DNA from: Planctomycetes bacterium B3_Pla
GTDB lineage: Bacteria; Planctomycetota; Phycisphaerae; Sedimentisphaerales; Anaerobacaceae
Assembly: GCA_005223045.1 (NCBI GenBank)
Contig: NJBM01000007.1
Coordinates: 124,001-188,000 of the forward strand
DNA length: 64,000 bases
Direction of reading: 5' to 3'
Shown: positions 21,614 to 30,324 of the stretch, piece after piece
How positions within the stretch are numbered: position 1 is the stretch's first letter
Layout: each line of letters begins with the position of its first letter
Position numbers and translations under genes: made by a program
Notes under the pieces: model-generated
Seen by the model: the letters and a program-made list of their open reading frames with translations, nothing else
Told to the model about the DNA's origin: nothing
Database searches by the model: none

Positions 21614-22325
21614 CGTCCGTATCTCGAATCTCGTATTTTACCAGCGGCGTCAGACCCGCCTTGACTTTATCGCCTATTCGGACCAGGCACTTGATTTCGT
21701 ATTGCGTATCGCGTGACGAAACAGGCACGTACAGTTCCGTTCTGGAGCCAAATTTTATCATGCCGAATTTCTCGCCGCCAGCTAATTCCCGGCCCTCAGC
21801 CGTGGCGCAGACGATCCGCCGGGCAATCGCCCCGCTGATCTGCCGGACAACCAGCCTGTCCTGGGGGCTATCGGTTCGGACCATACCCAGGTTGTTGGAC
21901 TCGTTTATACGCCCGGACTGCGGATTCATCGCGTTTATGTACTTGCCTTGCCTGTAAGTAACGGTTTCGACTCTTGCTTTGCACGGAGCACGATTAATAT
22001 GCACGTTGAAAATGCTCAGGAATATCCCGATCCGCAGCGCAGGCCCGGCGATAAAGTCGTTCTCTTCAACTGATTCAATATCAGTTATCTGCCCGTCGGC
22101 GGGCGCCAGCAGAAGATTCGACTCCGCGGGACAGCGGCGCGTCGGATCGCGAAAGAACATCAAAACCCATATCAGCACAGCGGCCAGGACTGCTTCTATC
22201 GAAACGATTGCCCAGCCCGGCAGGAGCGTCATAGTACCCAGCCCAACGACAATCATCGCCGTAAACACAGCCGCTGGGAAAACGACCACCTGCGGAAACC
22301 CGTATTTAGTCAGTGGAATTTTCAT
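21594..22325 (-). CDS. psd: Phosphatidylserine decarboxylase
   Basis: A 243-residue pyruvoyl-dependent decarboxylase of the short archaeal/planctomycete type, converting phosphatidylserine to phosphatidylethanolamine. Two N-terminal hydrophobic segments (about residues 10-60) anchor it. The catalytic region FLSIFNVHINRAP is present, and the self-cleavage site is the Gly-Ser in MIKFGSRTELYVP, which generates the pyruvoyl group. It is upstream of and overlapping pssA, the reverse of the biosynthetic order. A strong terminator-like hairpin (22386-22416) lies 60 bases upstream of its start and isolates it from the rhomboid gene. Confidence 0.93.
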   Translation of the reverse strand: MKIPLTKYGFPQVVVFPAAVFTAMIVVGLGTMTLLPGWAIVSIEAVLAAVLIWVLMFFRDPTRRCPAESNLLLAPADGQITDIESVEENDFIAGPALRIGIFLSIFNVHINRAPCKARVETVTYRQGKYINAMNPQSGRINESNNLGMVRTDSPQDRLVVRQISGAIARRIVCATAEGRELAGGEKFGMIKFGSRTELYVPVSSRDTQYEIKCLVRIGDKVKAGLTPLVKYEIRDTDDVETEN

Positions 22326-22383
22326 GTTTGCAGTTCATGGTTTATTGTTTGTTGTACTATGAACCATCAACCACGAACTATCA
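22326..22383. repeat. Degenerate word repeat (AACCATGAACTATC family)
   Basis: The stretch between psd and the terminator consists of near copies of a short word in both orientations: GTTCATGGTTTATTGTTTG followed by ACTATGAACCATCAACC and ACGAACTATC. No gene fits. It resembles the other short-word repeat stretches listed in this window. Confidence 0.5.
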
Positions 22384-22385
22384 AT

Positions 22386-22416
22386 AAAAAAAGGCCGACT
22401 CTGTGGGCGTCGGCCT
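22386..22416 (-). terminator. Rho-independent terminator, minus strand
   Basis: An 8-bp perfect stem (AGGCCGAC / GTCGGCCT) with a 9-base loop is followed, on the minus strand, by seven U residues. It would end transcripts coming from the rhomboid gene or from a small RNA in the 400-base gap upstream (22417-22819), in which no protein gene is seen. A second, weaker hairpin (GTCTGTG/CACAGAC, about 22771-22789) lies just after the rhomboid stop. Confidence 0.75.
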
Positions 22417-22819
22417 CTTGAAGGAGGGTGATAACGCATAATTTCGTTCTTACTTAGCCTGCAATATCAAACAGGCTGATTTCTCCCTAAAACTCCATTT
22501 TCGGGACGGCCTATTACGTGTTCCTACTATATATAGACGCAGAACCACTCAAAAAGTTACAACGTTTTCCGGAAATTCCTCAAAATTGTGAAAAAACAGC
22601 CATTCTTGGGCAGGAAGCCCGATTCTTTCCGGTCCGGCTGGTTGGACTCGTCAGCGCTCTACGTCAATGTCCACATTACCATCGTTTCGGCGGCAATCGA
22701 CATTCCGGTATTCACCATTCACAAGATACGTGGCCTTCGGCAGCTGGCCTAACTGTTTCTCGACGCAAAGAACGGTCTGTGGGTTTCACAGACGGAGTGT
22801 TTTTCTATTTCAACCAGAT

Positions 22820-23731
22820 TCAGCGACGCTGTCTGATCCTGGTTAAACGTGCAGTGATATAGCCCCACGCAATGCCCATTATAGCACCTACGGCATGGGC
22901 CATATTTGCGATGGGCCCGATCAGGCCGGTCAGACAAACGAAGAACCAGATAATCATAAGCCGCACGGTCTGGCTCTGGAGATGCAGGTTCGAAGCGGGA
23001 TTAAACTTGCCCTGCATCCAGACATATCCCAACAGGCCGTAAACGACACCGGACATGCCGCCGAATAAGGGGCCGCTAACCAGAAATTGCGCCACATTGG
23101 ACACTGCGGCAATAACAAATGCCAACAGCAATAACACCCACCAACCCTTATGGGCCTCGATGATGCTGCCCAGATCTCTGAGCCAGAGCATGTTGAAAAG
23201 TATATGTATGATTCCGAAGTGCAGGAACATTGGGCTAAAGAGCCGCCATACCTGGCCGTGACGAACTTCGGAAAAACTGTAATCCCAGACAATATACTCC
23301 CCTTCCTCCTCGTACTCAGTGATTAACAATGGCTTGACTAATCGCTCATTTTCGCCGAGATGGGTAAGGATCGTTACTACAATACTGATAGCAATTAAAA
23401 TCAGCGATAAGCGGCCATACGGAACAGGTGGTTTGTAAAAAATTGTTGTGCTGTCAATCACTCGGGCTCGGCCTTTGGCTTGCTTTTTTTCAGAGTTTTT
23501 TTTCTGCTTGCCTGCCGCACGAGCAGCTTTAATAAAGTCTGAATCATTCGGATTTTGGTTGAATTGTTCTAATAGTGATTTAGCCTTTTCGATGCGATCT
23601 TCATTCAAGGCCCAGATTTCCCAATGACCATTGGCATCCTGTTCTGTTGCATTCTCAATTTCATTGCTGTAAAGAAAATCACTGAAGCGTTTGGCGTGTA
23701 TTTGATTTTCAATATGACCTATGAGTCGCAT
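22820..23731 (-). CDS. Rhomboid intramembrane serine protease
   Basis: A 303-residue membrane protease. The N-terminal cytoplasmic part (residues 1-60: IENQIHAKRFSDFLYSNEIE...) resembles the NRho domain of GlpG. A basic linker leads to six or seven hydrophobic helices. The catalytic Ser lies in GGMSGVVYGLLGY and the catalytic His in ANMAHAVGAIMGIAWG. The expected HILFNMLWLRDLG helix is present, with the conserved Asn. AAGGAG stands five bases before the ATG. It would cleave transmembrane segments of other membrane proteins; its substrates cannot be told from context. Confidence 0.92.
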   Translation of the reverse strand: MRLIGHIENQIHAKRFSDFLYSNEIENATEQDANGHWEIWALNEDRIEKAKSLLEQFNQNPNDSDFIKAARAAGKQKKNSEKKQAKGRARVIDSTTIFYKPPVPYGRLSLILIAISIVVTILTHLGENERLVKPLLITEYEEEGEYIVWDYSFSEVRHGQVWRLFSPMFLHFGIIHILFNMLWLRDLGSIIEAHKGWWVLLLLAFVIAAVSNVAQFLVSGPLFGGMSGVVYGLLGYVWMQGKFNPASNLHLQSQTVRLMIIWFFVCLTGLIGPIANMAHAVGAIMGIAWGYITARLTRIRQRR

Positions 23732-24016
23732 TCAGTCTCCTTCTCAAACAGCCTGGATTATAGCCACATCGGCGATACCGTCAAGATGAGTATGAAAGAT
23801 TGGCCGTGGTCATTTTAGACGTGACGATTCTTTATATGTACCTGGTGGTCTGCGTCTATCAGCTCGTGTTCGGCCGGCTCGGTGCGATGAGTATGTAGAG
23901 CACTGTATGCCCCCCTGCCGGCCCGGCTATTAAGAACAATTCCTTCCGGCAAGAGGATATGCCGATTTAGATCGCCGCTTGACGCCGGGGCGAAAAGCGG
24001 ATAATATCCACGATTT

Positions 24017-24526
24017 ATGCAAGGACGAAACGTTATCCGGGCGGTTTTGTTTGCTCTGTTCTTCAGCATCGGTGCGGCGGCGCTGAGCATTTCCATACTA
24101 TGTGATGATCTGGTTCAGCACTATCAGAACGCCGAGCTGCTAAGAGCGGCACAGGAAACTCTGGACCGGCTCAAGTCTCTCAACGCCGACTACGGCGCAG
24201 TGCTCGAGAGGCTGCAAGCCGACCCCAATGACCCGAATTCCGTTAAGCACCTCCGCCGGGCCATACTCGGCCCCGATCCAAACCATCCGGATCCCAACAC
24301 GGTTTATCCAAGGGCTACAGCCGAGCAATTGGCGGCCGCTCACAGGGCCCTGACGGCCGACTCCGGCGAACCGGCCTTAGGGCCACTGGAGTCAGGGATG
24401 CCCAAATGGCTTGACCGCTGCCGCCAGCCCCGGCAAAAAATGACGCTCTTCTTCTCCGGCGTTGTTCTAATTCTTACATCGTTAGTCTGTTTCGGACGGG
24501 CCAAACAGACCCTCGAAGAAGAATAG
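24017..24526 (+). CDS. Small two-helix membrane protein, unknown
   Basis: A 169-residue protein with a hydrophobic helix at each end (about residues 10-32 and 140-160), and a helical, charged middle (about 35-138) with repeated DP/NP turns (ADPNDPNS, GPDPNHPDPNT). The middle domain is probably extracytoplasmic. No motif identifies it. It is divergent from the rhomboid gene and precedes the nucleotidyltransferase gene by about 100 bases. The frame has normal codon use for the window. Confidence 0.6.
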   Translation: MQGRNVIRAVLFALFFSIGAAALSISILCDDLVQHYQNAELLRAAQETLDRLKSLNADYGAVLERLQADPNDPNSVKHLRRAILGPDPNHPDPNTVYPRATAEQLAAAHRALTADSGEPALGPLESGMPKWLDRCRQPRQKMTLFFSGVVLILTSLVCFGRAKQTLEEE

Positions 24527-24630
24527 TCAACATGTTTTCTTGCCGTCTGCGTCAAATCCAATATACTAAACTACGATACTGCTATGACGTAATGTGACAA
24601 GATGCCCTGTTGACGGCAAGGAAATCTATT

Positions 24631-24924
24631 ATGGACAAACATGTCATTATTACAAAACTTAGAGGCTGCATAGGAGAAATCAGGCAACGGTTTTCTGTTG
24701 AAGCACTTGCGATTTTTGGATCGATAGTCCGGGATGAGGCCGCCGACAACAGCGATGTCGATGTGCTGGTTGTATTTGACAAGAAAGCCGACTTTGATCT
24801 GTTCATGGACCTGAAATTCTATCTGGAAGACCTGTTGGGAACACAAGTTGACCTGGTTACCGACAAAGCCCTTCGTCCACAGGTTCGCCGGGCAATCGAG
24901 CAGGAGATGATTCATGTCGCGTGA
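24631..24924 (+). CDS. MNT-type minimal nucleotidyltransferase (MntA-like)
   Basis: A 97-residue nucleotidyltransferase-fold protein. The active-site motif is intact: [21 protein letters not shown] (the GS, then D-x-D). The start is the ATG at 24631, with AAGGAAA six bases ahead. An in-frame TTG at 24610 is less likely. Such proteins normally work as antitoxins that AMPylate a HEPN toxin encoded next to them. No HEPN gene is present here; instead the 3' end overlaps glnS by 11 bases and contains its ribosome-binding site. It may therefore be an orphan antitoxin or have another target. Confidence 0.85.
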   Translation: MDKHVIITKLRGCIGEIRQRFSVEALAIFGSIVRDEAADNSDVDVLVVFDKKADFDLFMDLKFYLEDLLGTQVDLVTDKALRPQVRRAIEQEMIHVA

Positions 24925-26617
24925 CGAAGCTGAAGCGGACTCAAGAAGCCTTGACTTCGTAAGGCAGATTGTTGCCGAGGACGGCAGGACCGACAAATGG
25001 GACGGGCGGATTGTGACGCGGTTTCCGCCTGAGCCGAACGGGTATCTGCATATCGGCCACGCCAAGAGTATCTGCCTTAATTTCGGCATTGCCGCTGAAA
25101 ACGAGGGCGGCGTTTGCCATTTGCGCTTCGACGATACCAATCCTGAAAAAGAGGAGCAGGAGTACGTCAACTCAATCATCGAGGACGTTCGCTGGCTTGG
25201 CTGGGACTGGGGCGAGCACCTCTATTATGGTTCGGATTACTTCGAGCAGATGTACGAATACGCCGTGCAGCTTGTCAGCAAGGGCAAGGCGTACGTCTGC
25301 GATCTTACGCCGGAGCAGACAAGGCAGTACCGCGGCACACTGACCGAGCCGGGCAAGAATAGTCCGTTTCGCGGCCGTTCGGTCGAGGAGAACCTGGAAC
25401 TGTTCGGGCGAATGAGAGCAGGCGAGTTCCCGGACGGCTCGCGCACGTTGCGAGCAAAGATCGACATGACGCATCCCAATTTGAATATGCGCGATCCGGT
25501 GATGTACCGCATTGTGCACGCGGCACACCATCGCACCGGCGAGAAGTGGTGTATCTATCCGATGTATGACTGGGCCCACGGGCTTGAAGATTCGCTCGAA
25601 CGGATTACACACTCGATCTGCACGCTGGAATTCGAGAACCACCGGCCTCTGTACGACTGGTTCCTCGACGAGCTGGAAGCCTATCATCCGCAACAAATTG
25701 AGTTCGCCCGACTTAACCTGACCTACACCGTGATGAGCAAGCGAAAGCTCCTGCAACTCGTGCAGGAAGGCCTCGTGAGTGGCTGGGACGATCCGCGGAT
25801 GCCGACGATGTCCGGCCTGCGAAGGCGAGGCTACTCGCCCGAGGCTATTCGGGAATTTTGCAGGCGCATCGGCGTCAACAAGTTCAACAGCACCGTCGAT
25901 ATCGCACTGCTGGAACACTGCCTCAGGGAGGATTTGAACAAGACCTCCCCGCGAGTGATGTCGGTGCTGCGGCCGCTCAAAGTGGTCATCGATAACTATC
26001 CGCAGGGCCAGACGGAGGAACTCGATGCCGTCAACAATCCGGAGGACCCAAGCGCAGGCACGCGGAAAGTCCCGTTCTCGCGCGAGCTTTATATCGAGCG
26101 GGAGGATTTCATGGAAGAACCGCCGAAGAAGTTCTTCCGCCTGGCCCCCGGCCGAGAAGTTCGGCTGCGATACGCTTATTTCATCACTTGTACAGACGTG
26201 ATCAAGGACGACGGCGGCCGGATCGTCGAGCTGCACTGCACTTATGACCCCGCCACGCGGGGCGGTGATGCCCCGGACGGACGCAAGGTCAAGTCAACAC
26301 TCCACTGGGTTTCAGCCGAGCACGCACTTGAAGCTGAAGTGCGGTTGTACGACCATCTGTTCACAAAGGAGAATCCGGACGATGCGGCTGAGGGGGAAGA
26401 TTTCAAATCCAACTTGAATCCGAACTCGCTGGAGATATTAAGTTCGTGCCGTGTCGAACCGTCTCTGACCGATGCCGAACCGTTGAGTCGATACCAGTTC
26501 GAGCGGCTGGGTTACTTCTGCGCCGACAAAGGCAGCACAAAAGAAAAGCCCGTATTCAATCGCACCGCGACATTGCGCGATCCGTGGGCTAAGATGCAAA
26601 AGGCGAAAAAGAAGTAG
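24914..26617 (+). CDS. glnS: Glutaminyl-tRNA synthetase
   Basis: A 567-residue class I aminoacyl-tRNA synthetase that charges tRNA-Gln directly. The HIGH motif reads [21 protein letters not shown] (split here as residues about 36-56), and the KMSKS loop reads [11 protein letters not shown]. The [19 protein letters not shown] region is typical of GlnRS over GluRS. The C-terminal beta-barrel anticodon domain is complete. A good AGGAG site lies inside the preceding nucleotidyltransferase gene. Presence of GlnRS implies the organism does not rely only on the Glu-tRNA(Gln) amidotransferase route. Confidence 0.96.
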   Translation: MSRDEAEADSRSLDFVRQIVAEDGRTDKWDGRIVTRFPPEPNGYLHIGHAKSICLNFGIAAENEGGVCHLRFDDTNPEKEEQEYVNSIIEDVRWLGWDWGEHLYYGSDYFEQMYEYAVQLVSKGKAYVCDLTPEQTRQYRGTLTEPGKNSPFRGRSVEENLELFGRMRAGEFPDGSRTLRAKIDMTHPNLNMRDPVMYRIVHAAHHRTGEKWCIYPMYDWAHGLEDSLERITHSICTLEFENHRPLYDWFLDELEAYHPQQIEFARLNLTYTVMSKRKLLQLVQEGLVSGWDDPRMPTMSGLRRRGYSPEAIREFCRRIGVNKFNSTVDIALLEHCLREDLNKTSPRVMSVLRPLKVVIDNYPQGQTEELDAVNNPEDPSAGTRKVPFSRELYIEREDFMEEPPKKFFRLAPGREVRLRYAYFITCTDVIKDDGGRIVELHCTYDPATRGGDAPDGRKVKSTLHWVSAEHALEAEVRLYDHLFTKENPDDAAEGEDFKSNLNPNSLEILSSCRVEPSLTDAEPLSRYQFERLGYFCADKGSTKEKPVFNRTATLRDPWAKMQKAKKK

Positions 26618-26638
26618 TCAAAGATCGACCCGAAATAT

Positions 26639-27451
26639 TCAGGCCGGTCGGTCGAACAGCTCTACAAATTTCTCTTCAATATCGGGGTGCTCGCAGAGAG
26701 TTTGACCGATCAGGACAGCTTTTGTGCCGAAGGATTTGAACTTTTCGACGTCGGACCGTGTCTTTATTCCGCTCTCGGCAACAAACTGCCCTTCATCGTC
26801 GAGAAGTCCGGCTAAGCGGCTTGTCGTATTCAAATCGACTTTCATTGTTGTCAGATCGCGGTTATTGATCCCAAGAATGCTGTAGCCTTTTTTGGGAAAG
26901 CCGATCATGCTGCGAACGGCCAGCAGCGAATCGGCCTGGTGGACTTCCAAAAGTACGGTCAGCGTCAGCTCAGCAGCGGCTATCATCAGGTCCATCAGCT
27001 CGCCCGGTTTTAGCGCCTCAGCTATCAGCAATATCGCATCGGCGCCGGCGGCGCGGGATTCGTAAACCTGCCAGATATCGACCAGAAAATCCTTCCGCAT
27101 AACGGGCAAATCCACCGCCTGGCGTATCAGGTTAATGTACTCGAGTTTGCCCTGAAAATACTTTTCGTCCGTAAGAACGCTGATCGCATCTGCACCGCAT
27201 TTCTTATATGTTTGCGCGATTGTGACAGGATCGAAGTCCTCGCGAATAAGCCCGGCCGAAGGCGAGGCCTTCTTGACCTCTGCGATGACGTTTATGCCCC
27301 GGCTGTTAGCGGTGGTGACGGCTTTGTAGAAATTGCGGCACCTGGGCAATTCGCAGACCTCTTCCTTTAGCTGATCGAGACTCTTATGCGATTGTCGAGA
27401 GCGCACCTCGACTCTCTTGTCGGCTATGATCTTGTCTAATATGTTCGCCAA
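26639..27451 (-). CDS. trpC: Indole-3-glycerol-phosphate synthase
   Basis: A 270-residue TIM-barrel enzyme of tryptophan synthesis that closes the indole ring from CdRP. The signature VIAEVKKASPSAGLI carries the first catalytic Lys. PVMRKDFLVDIWQVYESRAAGADAILLI holds the second conserved Lys/Asp block, and ILGINNRDLTTMKVDL and FVAESGIKTRSDV complete the barrel. The gene is monofunctional and no other trp gene is in the window. It is convergent with glnS, 21 bases apart, and follows the DUF1844 gene by six bases. Confidence 0.95.
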   Translation of the reverse strand: MANILDKIIADKRVEVRSRQSHKSLDQLKEEVCELPRCRNFYKAVTTANSRGINVIAEVKKASPSAGLIREDFDPVTIAQTYKKCGADAISVLTDEKYFQGKLEYINLIRQAVDLPVMRKDFLVDIWQVYESRAAGADAILLIAEALKPGELMDLMIAAAELTLTVLLEVHQADSLLAVRSMIGFPKKGYSILGINNRDLTTMKVDLNTTSRLAGLLDDEGQFVAESGIKTRSDVEKFKSFGTKAVLIGQTLCEHPDIEEKFVELFDRPA

Positions 27452-27457
27452 TTCAAC

Positions 27458-27850
27458 TTACCCCGCGACTCTGACGTAACCCATGCGAAGCTCACTTAGA
27501 GTATTTGCCAATACAGCCTCTTCCTCCTCGGTCAGATTGCCTTTGGTTTTCTTCTCGAGGGTATCAAGCATGTCGATGTTGTATTTCGCCAGCTCCAAAT
27601 CAGGCTCGTTCTTTTCCTGGCCCTTTACCTGCAGCAGACCCAAAGCAAACAACGCCTGCGTGGCGAGCATGCTTATCAGGGCGGCAAGATTACCTTCCGG
27701 CAAAGGCCCACGGGCTTTAGTTTCTTCCTTTTCCTCTTTCTTCTCGGCATCTTCCTGGGCGGCTAATACTTCTTTCTCCCGTTGTGCTTCCTGTTTCCAG
27801 TCTTCATCGACTATGATTTTCTTCTCTTCTTTCTTTTCCTCTTCAGCCAT
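27458..27850 (-). CDS. DUF1844 protein
   Basis: A 130-residue acidic protein. The N-terminal half (about 1-50) is highly charged (E/K-rich). The C-terminal part is the DUF1844 core, starting LPEGNLAALISMLATQALFALG and ending LANTLSELRMGYVRVA. The function of the family is not known. It lies between smpB and trpC on the same strand, with short spacing, so it is probably cotranscribed with both. Confidence 0.85.
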   Translation of the reverse strand: MAEEEKKEEKKIIVDEDWKQEAQREKEVLAAQEDAEKKEEKEETKARGPLPEGNLAALISMLATQALFALGLLQVKGQEKNEPDLELAKYNIDMLDTLEKKTKGNLTEEEEAVLANTLSELRMGYVRVAG

Positions 27851-27880
27851 GTTCCGAAGCCCTCGTAAAACCTATGTCCT

Positions 27881-28378
27881 TTATCTTCGATATTTTTTCA
27901 TGCTTCTGTCAACGTCTCGCTTTTGGTCGCGAGCGGCAATCGTCTGTCTTTTGTCATATTGTCTTTTGCCCCGGGCCAGTGCCAGCTCTATTTTTGCCAG
28001 GCCCCTGTCGTTGAAGTATATCCGCAAAGGCACAAGGGTGAAACCTCGCTGTTCGAGCTTGCCCCTGATCCTGCGGATCTCCATTTTGTGCAGCAGCAGC
28101 TTTCGTTTTCTGGTCGGCTCGTGCTGGTGGCTCCCGGCCTGCTCGTACGGGGCGATGCCGGCGCCAACGAGCCAGCACTGCTCAGATTCGATCCTTGCGT
28201 ACGAGCCGTTCAGGTCGCCTCCGCCGGCGCGCAGCGATTTGACCTCGGTGCCCAACAGTGCAAGGCCGGCCTCGAACTTTTCGACCAGCTCGAAGTTTCT
28301 GTAGGCCTTCTTATTTGCCGCAACCGGGCCCTGCTTGTCCTTGTTCCTGTCCTTGCGTGATCTTGTCACCATTCGCAT
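27881..28378 (-). CDS. smpB: SsrA (tmRNA)-binding protein
   Basis: About 165 residues. It binds tmRNA and takes part in rescue of stalled ribosomes. The family blocks are clear: NKKAYRNFELVEKFEAGLALLGTEVKSLR, GSYARIESEQCWLVGAGIAPYEQAG, RKRKLLLHKMEI and TLVPLRIYFNDRGLAKIELALARGKRQYDKR, with a basic C-terminal tail. The start is uncertain: ATGs at 28378 and 28372 are both possible and no strong ribosome site is seen; a TTG-initiated frame extends to 28408. The ssrA gene itself was not found here. Confidence 0.92.
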   Translation of the reverse strand: MRMVTRSRKDRNKDKQGPVAANKKAYRNFELVEKFEAGLALLGTEVKSLRAGGGDLNGSYARIESEQCWLVGAGIAPYEQAGSHQHEPTRKRKLLLHKMEIRRIRGKLEQRGFTLVPLRIYFNDRGLAKIELALARGKRQYDKRQTIAARDQKRDVDRSMKKYRR

Positions 28379-28431
28379 TATGATAGCGACGACAGGCTGA
28401 TTTTGCAAGGATCGGGTATTGCCGGAGGCGC

Positions 28432-28470
28432 ATTAAAAAGCGGCCTTATGCGATTTAGCATAAGGCCGCC
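28432..28470 (-). terminator. Rho-independent terminator after the pseudopilin-Hint gene
   Basis: An 11-bp perfect stem (GCGGCCTTATG / CATAAGGCCGC) with an 8-base loop is followed by five U residues on the minus strand. It lies about 100 bases after the stop of the pseudopilin-Hint gene and separates it from smpB. Confidence 0.8.
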
Positions 28471-28566
28471 TGTAAACAACCGAAGCAAAGATAATCCTTA
28501 CACAACTAAGCTACGAGCCGGTACGGTGTTCTCTAAGCTGCTATGAACACGCGTTGAGGCGCCGTA

Positions 28567-29817
28567 TCAAAAATCGCGTACGATTACCGAATCTTTGCCT
28601 ACCATGTACTGATCTGAGCCCTGGATCTTCAGGTTGTAAACCTTGCCGGTATAGCTTCTCGTTGTGATGCTCTTGATGCCAACTGTGCCGGTCAGTGTTT
28701 TCAATCTAAGGCTGGTTGTCAGGTTCTGTGCAGCGATCCATTGTCCGGAATCGACCATGAAGCAGTGTGCATCCACAACGCTGATGGTATTTCCTGTCTC
28801 GAGGACGATATCACGACAAACGAACGTACCTTCGTGCTCCTGCAATGACCCGACTGTCAGACCCGCAGTGACCTTCGAGATCTCGACGAGCTTGCCGTCC
28901 ACCAACGCAGGGGTTCCGGCAACAAAGCAGGTTCTGCCCTTGGGCGGAGGTGCACCGCCGCCGGTGGCGGTGGGGTCATCGTGCACCAGCAAATTATCCG
29001 TCCTGTCCTGGGGCTCGCTTGCGAGCGACGGCTGGGCGCCACGTCGGATGTCGCCGCCGTCCCAGATGGTGTAGATGTTGTCGTCGTTGATGCCGCAGTA
29101 CGGTTCCTTCATGAAGCTTACATGGCTGTCAAGGAACAACACGTTCTGCCCGTCTTCCTGGTGCTGGTTGGCATTGCCGATTTTCACAAGCTCTCTGCCG
29201 CCCTCAGGAACGAAGGCGCTCATGTCCTTGGCCTCTGCCATGGGAGACGCCATGAACGGGTTCCTGTCTGCCGCCACCGCCATACCCGGCTCGCTCGATG
29301 TCGTCAAAGAGTACAGGCCAAAGGGCATGTGATAGGAGTAGCTGCAATGCTCTGTCGGCGCGGTGCCGAAATCCCACAGATCGATAAGATCCCTGTCGCC
29401 TGCACCGTCGTCGGCGGGCTTGAACTCGTTGGTCCCGGAATCGCCCTTGCATAGAAACGATTTGGGCGTAACCTCGGAATACTTGACCAGCAGGTAGAAG
29501 CAGGACGAGATGCTTCCCGTGCCGCCTTCACCCGCGGCCGTTACGCCGTAGGCGCCAAATCGATTCGGAGCCAGCCAGTTGGGTATTGCCCCAGCCCACG
29601 TGCTGTTTCTGCCGCCGGACCGCGGCAATTCGTCCTCGTAATCGTTAGCGTAGATAAGCATTGCCTTGCCGATACCGGACAGGTTCGTCCCGCAGACCAT
29701 CCTAAAGGCGATCTGCCTGACCCTGGCCAATGCAGGCATCAGAATGCCCATCAGCAGCGCTATGATCGCGATTACGACCAACAGCTCAACTAATGTAAAA
29801 CCTTTCTTGTTCTTCAT
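28567..29817 (-). CDS. Pseudopilin fused to a C-terminal Hint (intein/Hedgehog-like) domain
   Basis: A 416-residue protein in two parts. Residues 1-30 are a type III signal (KNKKGFTLVELLVVIAIIALL) cleaved after Gly6 by prepilin peptidase, followed by a DUF1559-like planctomycete pseudopilin domain (about 35-280, ending with a PNG-rich linker). Residues about 296-416 form a Hint domain. It begins at Cys297 in CFVAGTPALVDGKLVEI, the N-terminal nucleophile block; has a block-B-like His at 351 (SVVDAHCFMVDSGQWIAAQNL); and ends VYNLKIQGSDQYMVGKDSVIVRDF. The usual C-terminal His-Asn is RD, so splicing is unlikely but N-terminal cleavage or ester formation at Cys297 is possible. AAGGAG precedes the ATG. 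It has its own terminator and stands apart from the pilus operon. Confidence 0.9.
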   Translation of the reverse strand: MKNKKGFTLVELLVVIAIIALLMGILMPALARVRQIAFRMVCGTNLSGIGKAMLIYANDYEDELPRSGGRNSTWAGAIPNWLAPNRFGAYGVTAAGEGGTGSISSCFYLLVKYSEVTPKSFLCKGDSGTNEFKPADDGAGDRDLIDLWDFGTAPTEHCSYSYHMPFGLYSLTTSSEPGMAVAADRNPFMASPMAEAKDMSAFVPEGGRELVKIGNANQHQEDGQNVLFLDSHVSFMKEPYCGINDDNIYTIWDGGDIRRGAQPSLASEPQDRTDNLLVHDDPTATGGGAPPPKGRTCFVAGTPALVDGKLVEISKVTAGLTVGSLQEHEGTFVCRDIVLETGNTISVVDAHCFMVDSGQWIAAQNLTTSLRLKTLTGTVGIKSITTRSYTGKVYNLKIQGSDQYMVGKDSVIVRDF

Positions 29818-30268
29818 CTTGTTCTCCTTTTTTTCTTTTTGAGATTCGCATGCCCGACCGTTCTTAAAAAATACGCTTCGGTTTACATTTTAATGGATAA
29901 TGCCTACTGTCGCACACACATGGGACACCAAACACTATTCTTTCTGCCGCGAATCTCCTCAACTTGTGAATGTTTTCGCCTAAGAACGATCGGTCCAAAT
30001 TTACAAAACCGTTTCTGCCAATAAAGTTCGCACACTCAGTCCTATAAAAAATGCTTCCTCAGTTGTCAACTCAAGTGCACACAAACAAACTCTAACACAA
30101 AGCCCTTTCCCGGCAGGAGGTTTTCTGATATGAAATCAGGACCAAAATTATGATGACAGTTTCAGATTATGATATAAATCTTTTCGAAAACCTACCTGCA
30201 TCTATATTATGATATTAGCACACATCAGCGTTTCTGTCAACCGAATTTTAACAAATTTTTCAATTCGC
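29818..30268. other. Gene-free AT-rich divergent intergenic region
   Basis: About 450 bases without a supportable gene, AT-rich, between the divergent pseudopilin-Hint and UDP-sugar pyrophosphorylase genes. It holds the upstream regions of both. AATTCGC occurs twice near 30262 and 30284, around the promoter noted next; no operator is otherwise clear. Confidence 0.5.
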
Positions 30269-30297
30269 TTGAAATTTTTCTGCAATTCGCCTAAAAT
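30269..30297 (+). promoter_or_regulatory. Candidate sigma-70-type promoter for the UDP-sugar pyrophosphorylase
   Basis: TTGAAA (30269-30274) and TAAAAT (30292-30297) are 17 bases apart, with the start codon at 30325. The leader would be only about 20 bases with a weak ribosome site. Confidence 0.5.
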
Positions 30298-30324
30298 TCC
30301 CATTTTCAGCTTTGAATCTAAGAT

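Noticed and set aside
22417..22819. tmRNA, RNase P or 6S RNA in the gap downstream of the rhomboid gene
   Set aside because: None of the conserved cores of these RNAs is seen.
23815..24096. A 93-residue minus-strand gene between the rhomboid and the small membrane protein
   Set aside because: No ribosome site, low-quality composition and overlap with the plus-strand gene; better explained as chance.
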